Below, in pieces: positions 1-12,000 of a stretch of DNA of 64,000 bases. Positions within the stretch are counted from its first letter, which is position 1, and the number at the start of each line of letters is the position of its first letter. The stretch lies in the NCBI GenBank assembly GCA_047602365.1, contig JASGHM010000002.1, forward strand, positions 1,736,001 to 1,800,000, in the 5' to 3' direction. The notes under the pieces were generated by a model. It did no database searches and was not told the DNA's origin. It worked only from the letters and a program-made list of their open reading frames with translations. A program made the position numbers and the translations under genes. The stretch comes from Piscinibacter sp047602365 (lineage in GTDB: Bacteria > Pseudomonadota > Gammaproteobacteria > Burkholderiales > Burkholderiaceae_C).

Positions 1-54
1 CCTCAGTTACCCTCCGTTGCTACTGCAATGCAGCATATGAAACAAGGCCCCGTC

Positions 55-3000
55 ATGCCCGTCATCGCCCGTTCGCCCGAAGGTCAAGTGATTTCGCTGT
101 GGGGCACGGCCCTGATCCGCGGCGCCGACGGCAAGCTGCGGCTGCTCAAGGTCGGCGACATCGTCCGCCAAGGCGATCAGATCCTGACCACACAGGACGG
201 CATCGTGCAGATCGCCAACGGCGACGCCCCCGCGGCAGCGGTGCAGGCGGCAGACGCCAAGAAGGCTCCGGAGAACGACGAGGTCGACCGGGTCATCGCC
301 GACCTGAACGCCGGCGACCGCCAGGCCGCACCGGCGGCCGGCCTGGCCGGCGGTGGCGACGGTTCGCTCGAGGCGGGCCTGCGCGTGGACCGCATCAACG
401 AGGGCGTGGGCGGCTTCCAGATCCCGTCCGGCACGGGCGACGCCGACCTGCGCCGCGTCGACGTCGCCGGCGGCAGCACCACGCCGCCGGAAGACCTGGG
501 CGTGCGCACGCCCACGCCGACCGCTCCTTCCAGCGCGATCTCGGCCGCCGAGGAAGGCGCGCCGACCAACCTCGGACTGACCACGCCGGCCGGCAACGGC
601 ACGATCCGCGTCGACCAGGTGCCGGCCATCGGCGAGATCCACAAGGCCGACGGCACGCTGGTCACCGCTGGCACCGTGCTGACCCCGGCCGACCTGCCGG
701 GCCTGGTCTACGTGCCGCCGTCGGAGTACGACGGCGCAGTGCCGGCCGGCAACTTCGGCTACACGCTGACGGTGGACGGCCAGACCGTCACCGGCGGCAC
801 CACGATCACGCTCAGCCCGGTCAACGACGCGCCGGTGGCCACGCCGGCCTCGGCCAGTGGCAACGAAGACGGCACGCTGCCGCTGTCGCTCGGCGGCACC
901 GATGTCGACGGCTCGGTCGTCGGGGTGACCGTGACGCGTCTGCCGGCTGGCGGCACGCTGTTCCTGGCCGATGGCGTCACCCAGGTGGCGGTGGGCCAGA
1001 CCCTGACGCCGGCACAGGCCGCGACGCTGCTGTATCGCCCCGGCGCCGACTTCCACGGCGACCAGACCATTCTCTTCACCGTCACCGACAACGGCGGCGC
1101 GACTTCCGCGCCGGCCGCGGTGTCGCTGACCATCGTCTCGGTCAACGACGCCCCGGTGGCCTCCATCGGCTCGGGCGGCAGCGGCAACGAGGACACGCCG
1201 ATCGCGGTGAACCTGGGCGGCACCGACGCCGATGGCACGGTGGCGGCCGTCACCGTCACCCAACTGCCGGGCAACGGCACGCTGTTCCTGGCCGACGGCG
1301 TGACGCCGGTGGCCGCTGGCGCCACGCTGACGCCGGCGCAGGCGGCCGGGCTGGTCTTCGTGCCGGCGACGAACTTCAACGGCAACGTCAGCATCGGCTT
1401 CACGGTCACCGACAACGAGGGCGCGGTGTCGTCCCCGGTCAATGCGGTCGTGACGGTGCACCCGGTCAACGACGCGCCGGTCGCGCAGGCCGACAGCGCC
1501 ACGCTGGCCGAGGACAGCGTGGCCACCGGCAACGTGCTCGGCAACGACAGCGATGTCGACGGCCCGGCGCTGACCGTCAGCAGCTTCGTGTTCGGCGGCA
1601 GCACCTTCGCCGCGGGCAGCACGGCGATCGTCGGCGGCGTGGGTACGCTGACGATGAATGCCGATGGCAGCTGGACCTTCACGCCGGCGGCCAACTTCAA
1701 CGGCCCGGTGCCTGCGATCCAGGTCACGGTCAGCGACGGCAGCCTGAGCTCGACGAGTTCGCTGTCGCTGACGGTCACGCCGGTCAACGATGCGCCAGTG
1801 GCGTCGAGCACGACGATCACCGTCGCCGAAGAGTCGGCCAACACGCCGCTGGGCCTGAGCGCGCCGACCGATGTCGACGGCAATGCACTGACCATCACCG
1901 TCACCGGCCTGCCCTCGGTCGGCACGATCACGTTGGCCAACGGCACGCCGGTGGTCAACGGCCAGGTGCTGACGGCCGCGCAACTCGCCGGCCTGCAGTT
2001 CGATGCGCCGGCGGATCTGCTGGCTTCGACCAGCACGAGTTTCAGCTTACACCGTCTCCGACGGCACGGTCACCGTCAACGCCGGCACGACCATCACCGT
2101 CACGCCGGTCAACGACGCGCCGGTCGCGTCCAGCTCGACGATCACCGTCGCCGAAGAGTCCAGCAACACGCCGCTGGGCCTGAGCGCGCCGACCGATGTC
2201 GACGGCAATGCGCTGACGATCACCGTCACCGGCCTGCCCTCGGTCGGCACGGTCACGCTGGCCAACGGCACGCCGGTCACCAACGGACAGGTGCTCACGG
2301 CCGCTCAACTCGCCGGCCTGCAGTTCGATGCGCCGGCAGACCTGCTGGCCTCCGCGTCGACGAGCTTCAGCTACACCGTCTCCGACGGCACGGTCACTGT
2401 CAACGCCGGTACGACCATCACCGTCACCCCGGTGAACGATTCGCCGGTCGCGTCGAGCTCAACGATCACCGTCGCCGAAGAATCGGCCGATACGCCACTG
2501 GGCCTCGCCGCTCCGACCGATGTCGATGGCAATGCGCTGACCATCACGATCACCGGCCTGCCCTCGGTCGGCACGGTCACGCTGGCCGACGGCACGCCGG
2601 TGGTCAACGGCCAGGTGCTGACGGCTGCCCAACTCGCCGGCCTGCAGTTCGATGCGCCGGCCGATCTGCTGGCTTCGACCAGCACGAGCTTCACCTACAC
2701 CGTCTCCGACGGCACCGTCACCGTCAACGCCGGCACGACCATCACCGTCACCCCGGTGAACGATTCGCCGGTCGCGTCGAGCTCGACGATCAGCGTGGCC
2801 GAGGAGTCGAGCGACACGCCGCTGGGCCTCGCCGCGCCGACGGATGTCGACGGCAATGCACTGACCATCACCGTCACCGGCCTGCCCAGCGTCGGCACGG
2901 TGACGCTGGCCGATGGCACGCCGGTCACCAACGGCCAGGTGCTCACGGCGGCCCAGCTCGCCGGCCTGCAGTTCGATGCACCTGCGGATCTGCTGGCCTC

Positions 3001-6000
3001 GACCAGCACCAGCTTCACTTACACCGTCTCTGACGGCACCGTCACCGTCAACGCCGGCACGACCATCAACGGTCACGCCGGTCAACGACGCGCCGGTCGC
3101 CATCGGCGACTCGGCCACCACGACCGAGGACAGCGCGCTGACCATCGCCGCGGCCACGCTGCTGGCCAACGACAGCGACGTCGACGGTGACACGCTGAGC
3201 ATCGTTTCGGTGCAAGGCGCGGTGAACGGCACGGTCGCGCTGGTCGGCGGCGACGTGGTCTTCACACCCGCGCCCGGCTACAACGGCCCGGCGTCCTTCA
3301 GCTACACGGTCAGCGACGGCCGCGGCGGCAGCGCCATCGCCACCGTCAACCTGACGGTCGCACCGGACAACGACGCCCCGGTCGCCGTCGGCGACATCGT
3401 CGGCCCGGTCAACGAGGACAACGCCCTGACCATCGCGCCGGCCACGCTGCTGGGCAACGACAGCGATCCGGACGGCGACACCCTCAGCATCACCTCGGTG
3501 CAGGGCGCGGTGAACGGCACGGTGGCGCTGGTCGGCGGCAACGTCGTGTTCACGCCGGCCGCCAATTACAACGGCCCGGCCTCGTTCACCTACACGGTCA
3601 GCGACGGCAACGGCGGCAGTTCCACCGCGACGGTGAACCTGACCGTCAACCCGGTCAACGACGCGCCGGTGGCCAACGCGGACTTCCTGACCACCGCCGA
3701 AGACACACCGGTGGTCGTCTCGCTGCCCGCGCTGGTGGCCAACGACACCGACGTCGACGGCGACACGCTGGTCGTCTTCTCGGCCGGCAGCGTCAGCCAC
3801 GGTTCGCTCAGCCTGGTCGGCGGCAACCTGGTGTTCACGCCGGATGCCAACTACAACGGCCCAGCCTCGTTCACCTACGGCATCCACGATGGTCACGGCG
3901 GCGTCGCCTACGCCACCGTCAACATCAACGTCACCCCGGTCAACGATGCGCCGGTGGCGTCCAGCTCGACCATCACCGTCGCCGAAGAATCGGTCAACAC
4001 GCCGCTCGGCCTGAGCGCTCCGACCGACGTCGACGGCGATGCACTGACCATCACCGTCACCGGCCTGCCCACTGTCGGCACGGTCACGCTGGCCGACGGC
4101 ACGCCGGTGGCCAACGGCCAGGTGCTCACGGCGGCCCAGCTCGCCGGCCTGCAGTTCGACGCGCCGGCCGACCTGCTCGCCGCGACCAGCACCAGCTTCA
4201 GCTACTCGGTCAACGACGGCAGCGTCACCGTCAACGCCAGCACGACCATCAACGTCACGCCGGTCAACGACGCGCCGGTGGCCAACGCGGACTTCCTGAC
4301 CACCGCCGAAGACACACCGGTGGTCATCTCGCTGCCCGCGCTGGTGGCCAACGACACCGACATCGACGGCGACGCGCTGTTCGTCTTCTCGGCCGGCAAC
4401 GTCACCCACGGCTCGCTGAGCTTTGTCGGCGGCAACCTGGTGTTCACGCCGGATGCCAACTACAGCGGCCCAGCCTCGTTCAGCTATGGCGTCCACGATG
4501 GTCACGGTGGCGTCGACTTCGCCACCGTCAACATCAACGTCACCCCGGTCAACGACGCGCCGGTGGCGTCCAGCTCGACCATCACCGTCGCCGAAGAGTC
4601 GGTCAACACGCCGCTCGGCCTGAGCGCTCCGACCGACGTCGACGGCGATGCCTTGACCATCACCGTCACCGGCCTGCCCAGCGTCGGCACGGTCACGCTG
4701 GCCGACGGCACGCCGGTGGCCAACGGCCAGGTGCTCACGGCCGCCCAGCTCGCCGGCCTGCAGTTCGACGCACCAGCCGATCTGCTCGCCGCGACGAGCA
4801 CCAGCTTCAGCTACTCGGTCAACGACGGCAGCGTCAGCGTCAACGCCAGCACGACCATCAACGTCACGCCGGTCAACGACGCACCGGTGGCGAACAACGA
4901 CGTCGCGTCGACGGCGATCAACACGCCGCTGGCGTCCATCCCGGTGCTGGCCAACGACAGCGACGTCGATGGCGATGCGCTGACGGTCACTGCCGCGACG
5001 CTGGCCAACCCGGCCCTCGGCTCGGTGAGCATCAACCCGGACGGCACCCTCGCGTTCACGCCGGCGACCAACGTCTCCGGCCCGGTGCTGATCAACTACA
5101 CGATCAGTGACGGCCACGGCGGCAGCAGCAGCGCCACGCTGGCGGTGAACGTCGGTGCGAACACGCCCCCCACCGGCGCGGACGCCACCGTCACGATCGC
5201 CGAGGACGGGAGCCGCAGCTTCAGCGCCGCCGACTTCGGTTTCGCCGATGCGGACGTCGGCCAGACGCTGGCCGCGGTGCGCATCGAGACCCTGCCCGCG
5301 GCAGGCGCGCTGACGCTCGGCGGCGTGGCCGTGGTGGCCGGCCAGGTGATCAATGCGGCCGACCTCGGACAGCTGGTCTTCGCGCCCGCCCCGAACGCGA
5401 GCGGCACGGCCTATGCCGGCTTCACGTTCAGCGTGCAGGACAGCGCCGGCGCCTTCGACTCGCTGCCGAACACGATCACGGTGAACGTGACGCCGGTGCC
5501 CGACGTCGCGGTGATCAGCGGCGTCGCCTCGGGCAACACGGTCGAAGACACGACCCTGAGCGTCGGCGGCCAGTTGCTGGTCAGCGATCCGGATCCGGGC
5601 GAGGCGGCGTTCCAGCCGCAAGCCAACGCCGCCGGAACCTACGGCAGCCTGAGCATCGATGCGAGCGGCGCCTGGACGTACAACTTGAACAACGGTGACC
5701 CGGTCGTCCAGTCGCTCGCCCAGGGCGAGACGCGCACCGACACCTTCACCGTGCAGAGCATCGACGGCACGCCGCAGCTCATCACGATCACGATCACCGG
5801 AACGAACGACGCGGCGGTGATCTCGGCGGGTACGGGGTCGGTCACCGAGGACCTGGCCGTGGTCGGCGGCAACATCGCCACAGGCGGCACGCTGAGCGTG
5901 ACCGATGTGGACGCGGGTCAAGCCTCGTTCCAGGCGCAGGCCTCGACGGCGGGTGCCTACGGCACCTTCACGCTGGCCACCAACGGCGCGTGGACCTACA

Positions 6001-9000
6001 CCGCTGCCAACGGCAACCCGGCGATCCAGGCGCTCGGTGCTGGTCAGACGCTGACCGAGACGTTCACGGTTCGCTCGGCTGATGGCACCACCTCGTCCGT
6101 GGTCGTCACTATCAACGGCACCAACGATGTCGCTGTGATCTCGGCTGGCACGGGCTCGGTCACAGAAGACGTCGCTGTCGACCGGCGGCAACATCACCAC
6201 GGGCGGCACGCTCACCGTGACCGATGTGGACGCGGGCCAGGCTAGCTTCCAGGCTCAAGCCTCGACGGCCGGAACCTACGGCACCTTCACGTTGGGCACC
6301 AGCGGCGCGTGGACCTATACCGCTGCCAACAGCAACCCGGCCATCCAGGCGCTCGGTGCCGGTCAGACGCTGACCGAGACCTTCAGCGGTTCGCTCGGCT
6401 GATGGCACGACCTCGTCAGCGTCGTCGTCACCATCAACGGCACCAACGACGTCGCCGTGATCTCGGCTGGCACCGGCTCGGTGACTGAAGACGTCGGTGT
6501 GATCGGCGGCAACATCAGCACTGGCGGAACGCTGACTGTCAGCGATGCTGACGCTGGTCAGGCCTCCTTCCAGGCGCAAGCCAGCACTGCCGGAACCTAC
6601 GGCACGTTCACGCTGGGCACCAACGGTGCCTGGACTTACACCGCTGCCAACGCCAATCCGGCGATCCAAGCACTCGGCGCCGGTCAGACACTCACCGAGA
6701 CCTTCACCGTCCGCTCTGCTGACGGCACCACGTCGTCTGTCGTCGTCACCATCAACGGCACCAACGATGTCGCCGTGATCTCGGCTGGTACCGGCTCGGT
6801 CACCGAAGACGTCGCGTGTCATCGGCGGCAACATCACGCACCGGCGGCACGCTCACCGTGACCGACGCGGACGCTGGTCAGGCTTCCTTCCAGGCGCAGG
6901 CCTCGACGGCTGGCACCTACGGCACGTTCACGCTGGGCACCAACGGCGCCTGGACCTACACCGCCGCGAACGCCAATCCGACCATCCAGGCACTCGGTGC
7001 AGGTCAGACGCTGACTGAGACGTTCACTGTCCGCTCGGCTGATGGCCGACCTCGTCCAGTCGTAGTCGTCACCATCAACGGCAGCAACGATGTCGCAGTG
7101 ATCTCTGCTGGCACCGGTTCGGTCACCGAAGACGTCGCGGTCTCCGGCGGCAACATCGCGACCGGCGGCACGCTCACTGTGACCGATACGGATGCTGGTC
7201 AGTGCCTCCTTCCAGGCGCAAGCCTCGACGGCCGGTACCTACGGCACGCTTCACGCTGGCCACCAACGGCGCGTGGACCTACACCGCCGCCAACAGCAAT
7301 CCGACCATCCAGGCACTCGGCGCCGGTCAGACGCTGACCGAGACCTTCACCGTCCGCTCTGCCGACGGCACCACGTCCTCTGTCGTCGTCACCATCAACG
7401 GCACCAACGACGTCGCGGTGATCTCCGCTGGCACCGGTTCGGTCACTGAAGACGTCGCCGTTTCCGGCGGCAACATCATCGACCGGCGGCACGCTGACCG
7501 TGACCGATGCCGATGCTGGTCAGGCCTCCTTCCAGGCTCAGGCCGGCACTGCTGGCACCTACGGCACCTTCACGCTTGGGCACCAACGGTGCCTGGACCT
7601 ACACCGCTGCCAACGCCAACCCGGCGATCCAGGCGCTCGGCGCCGGTCAGACACTCACCGAGACGTTCACCGTTCGCTCGGCCGACGGCACGACCTCCAG
7701 TCTGTCGTTGTCACCATCAACGGCACCAACGACGTCGCGGTGATCTCCGCCGGTACCGGCTCGGTCACCGAGGACGTCGCAGTCACCAGCGGCAACATCA
7801 GCACCGGCGGCACGCTCACCGTGACTGATGTGGACGCGGGCCAAGCCTCGTTCCAGGCGCAAGCCTCGACGGCTGGCACCTACGGCACGTTCACGTTGGG
7901 CACCAACGGCGCGTGGAGCTACTCCGCCGCCAACAGCAACCCCGCCATCCAGGCGCTCGGTGCTGGTCAGACGCTCACTGAGACCTTCACGGTTCGCTCA
8001 GCCGATGGCACGACCTCGTCGGTCGTCGTCACCATCAACGGCACCAACGACGTCGCGGTGATCTCGGCCGGTACCGGCTCGGTCACTGAAGACGTCGGTG
8101 TGCTCGGCGGCAATATCGCCACCGGTGGCACGCTGACAGTGACGGATGCCGACTCCGGTCAGGCTTCCTTCCAAGCGCAAGCCTCGACCGCTGGCACGTA
8201 CGGCACGTTCACGCTCGCCGCCAACGGCACGTGGACCTACACCGCCGCGAACGCCAATCCGGCCATCCAGGCGCTCGGTGCCGGTCAGACGCTGACTGAG
8301 ACCTTCACCGTCCGCTCCGCCGACGGAACGACCACGTCCAGCGTCGTCGTCACCATCAACGGCAGCAACGATGTCGCCGTGATCTCGGCTGGTACCGGCT
8401 CGGTCACCGAGGACGTCGCAGTCACCGGCGGCAACATCACAACGGGCGGCACGCTCACCGTGAGTGATGTCGACTCCGGTCAGGCGAGCTTCCAGGCGCA
8501 AGCCAGCACCGCGGGCACCTACGGCACCTTCACGCTGGGCACCAACGGCGCCTGGACCTATACGGCCGCCAACGGTAACCCGGCCATCCAGGCGCTCGGC
8601 GCGGGCCAGACACTGACCGAGACCTTCACGGTCCGCTCAGCCGATGGCACGACCTCGTTGGTCGTCGTCACCATCAACGGCACCAACGACGTCGCCGTGA
8701 TCTCCTCGGGCACCGGCTCGGTCACCGAAGATGTCGCCGTTTCTGGCGGCAACATCTCGACCGGTGGCACGCTGACCGTGACTGATGTGGACGCGGGCCA
8801 GGCCTCGTTCCAGGCGCAAGCCTCGACGGCTGGCACCTACGGCACGTTCACGTTGGGCACCAACGGCGCGTGGAGCTACTCCGCCGCCAACAGCAACCCC
8901 GCCATCCAGGCGCTCGGTGCGGGCCAGACGCTGACCGAGACCTTCACGGTCCGCTCGGCTGACGGCACCACGTCGTCTGTCGTCGTCACGATCAACGGCA

Positions 9001-12000
9001 CCAACGACGTCGCCGTGATCTCGGCCGGTACCGGCTCGGTCACCGAGGACGTCGCAGTCACCGGCGGCAACATCAACACCGGCGGCACGCTCACCGTGAC
9101 CGACGCTGATGCGGGCCAGGCTTCGTTCCAGGCTCAGGCCTCCACGGCTGGCACCTATGGCACGTTCACTCTCGCCGCGAACGGCGCGTGGACCTACTCT
9201 GCCGCCAACAGCAACCCCGCCATCCAGGCGCTCGGTGCCGGTCAGACACTCACCGAGACGTTTACCGTTCGCTCCGCCGATGGCACGACCTCGTCGGTCG
9301 TCGTCACCATCAACGGCACCAACGATGTCGCGGTGATCTCGGCCGGTACCGGCTCCGTGACCGAGGACGTCGCCGTCACCGGCGGCAACATCAGCACTGG
9401 CGGCACGCTGACTGTCAGCGATGCGGACGCCGGTCAGGCCTCCTTCCAGGCTCAGGCCGGCACTGCCGGAACCTACGGCACGTTCACACTCGGCACCAAC
9501 GGTGCCTGGACTTACACCGCGACCAACAGCAACGCGGCCATCCAGGCACTCGGCGCCGGTCAAACGCTCACCGAGACCTTCACCGTCCGCTCCGCTGACG
9601 GCACCACTTCCAGCGTCGTGGTCACCATCAACGGCACGAATGACGTCGCCGTGATCTCTGCGGGCACCGGTTCGGTCACCGAGGACGTCGCAGTCACCGG
9701 CGGCAACATCAGCACCGGTGGCACGCTCACCGTGACCGACGCCGATGCCGGCCAAGCGAACTTCCAGGCGCAAGCCTCGACCGCTGGCACTTACGGCACT
9801 TTCACGCTGGGCACCAACGGCGCCTGGACCTACACCGCCGCCAACAGCAATCCGGCCATTCAGGCGCTCGGTGCAGGCCAGACGCTCACCGAGACGTTCA
9901 CGGTTCGCTCGGCCGATGGCACCACGTCCTCTGTCGTCGTCACGATCAACGGCACCAATGACATCGCGGTGATCTCGACCGGTACGGGCTCCGTCACCGA
10001 AGACGTCGCCGTCGCTGGCGGCAACATCAGCACTGGCGGCACACTGACTGTCAGCGATGCGGACGCTGGTCAGGCCTCCTTCCAGGCGCAAGCCAGCACT
10101 GCCGGAACCTACGGCACGTTCACGCTGGGCACCAACGGTGCCTGGACTTACACCGCTGCCAACAGCAACCCGGCCATCCAGGCGCTCGGTGCCGGTCAGA
10201 CGCTGACCGAGACGTTCACGGTTCGCTCGGCTGATGGCACCACCTCGTCCGTGGTCGTCACCATCAACGGCACCAACGATGTCGCGGTGATCTCCGCTGG
10301 CACCGGTTCGGTCACCGAAGACGTCTCCGTCACCGGCGGCAACATCAGCACTGGCGGCACACTGACTGTCAGCGATGCGGACGCCGGTCAAGCCTCCTTC
10401 CAGGCTCAGGCCGGCACTGCCGGCACGTACGGCACCTTCACCTTGGGCACCAACGGTGCCTGGACCTACACCGCTGCCAACGCCAATCCGGCCATCCAGG
10501 CACTTGGCGCCGGTCAGACACTCACCGAGACCTTCACGGTCCGCTCCGCCGACGGCACCACGTCCAGCGTCGTCGTCACCATCAATGGCACCAACGACGC
10601 TCCGGTGGCTCAGGCCGCCAGCTTCACCGTGGCCGAGGACGCCGCGGTGGTCAACGGCTCGGTGACCGCCACCGACGTCGACACCGGCGCCACGCTGAGC
10701 TTCGCGCTGAACGGCGCCGCACCGGCCGGCCTGAGCTTCAACAGCAACGGCAGCTACAGCTTCAACCCGGCCCATGCCGCCTACCAGTCACTCGGTGTCG
10801 GCCAGTCGACCGTCATCACCGTGCCCTACACGGTGACCGACAACAACGGCGCCACTTCCACCGCCAACCTGGTGATCACCGTCACCGGCACCAACGATGC
10901 GCCGGTGGCCGTCGCGAACACCGGCTCGCTGGCCGAGAACGCAACGCTGACCACCACCGCCGCCACCGGGGTGCTGGCCAACGACACCGACGTCGACAGC
11001 GGCGACACCCGCACCGTCTCGGCCGTCGGCTTCGGCGCCACCAGCGGCACGGTCGGCTCGGCGCTGAACGGCACCTACGGCACGCTGACGCTCAACGCCG
11101 ACGGCTCCTACAGCTATGCCGCCAACCGCCCGGCGGCCGACGCCCTGACAGCCGGCCAGGTGGTCACCGAGACCTTCACCTACACGATGCGTGACACTGC
11201 CGGCGCCACGTCGTCGACGACGCTCACCTTCACGATCACCGGTGTCAACGATGCACCGACCATCACCGGCCCGCTGAGCGGCGCGGTGACCGAGGACACG
11301 TCGCTGAGCACCGGCGGCACGCTGGTGATCGTCGACGCCGATGCTGGCCAGTCCAGCTTCGTCGCGCAGAGCGGCACGGCCGGCACCTACGGCACGTTCT
11401 CGATCACCGCCGCCGGCGTGTGGAGCTACGCGCTCAACAACGCCGCCGCCAACGTGCAGGCGCTGCCGTCCGGCGCCGCGCCGACCGAGACCTTCACCGT
11501 CACCAGCGCCGACGGCACGACGCGCACGATCACCGTCACCGTCAACGGCAGCAACGACGCGCCGGTGGCCCAGCCGCGCAGCTTCACCGTCGCCGAAGAC
11601 GCCGCCGTGGTCAGCGGCGCGGTGACCGCCACCGACGTCGACACCGGCGCCACGCTGAGCTTCGCGCTGAACGGCGCAGCGCCGGCCGGCCTGACCTTCA
11701 ACGCCAACGGCTCCTACAGCTTCGACCCGTCCAACGCCGCCTACCAGTCGCTCGGCTTCGGCCAGCAGCAGGTCATCACGGTGCCCTACACGGTGACCGA
11801 CAACGCCGGCGCCAGCTCGACGGCCAACCTCGTGATCACCGTCACCGGCACCAACGACGCGCCGGTCGCCAACGCCAACACTGGCCCGGCGACCGAGGAC
11901 ACGGTGCTCACCATCGTGCCGGCGACGCTGCTGGCCAACGACACCGACGTCGACAGCGGCGACACGCTGAGCATCACCAGCGTGCAGGGCGCGGTCAACG

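Noticed and set aside
3066..6215. Open frame of 1,049 codons on the minus strand inside the adhesin
   Set aside because: It mirrors the repeats of the plus-strand gene, has Arg/Asp/Val-biased composition typical of antisense GC-rich frames, and shows no domain. The same applies to the minus frames at 7-1983, 8637-10775 and 10788-13157.
2040..7700. Phase variation or programmed frameshifting of the adhesin
   Set aside because: The indels are not in simple repeats or slippery sites, differ from unit to unit, and are numerous and partly compensating, which fits sequence error better.
5817..10604. Tandem repeats as a CRISPR or satellite array
   Set aside because: The period is 318 bp, is a multiple of three and encodes a VCBS domain in each unit; there are no spacers.
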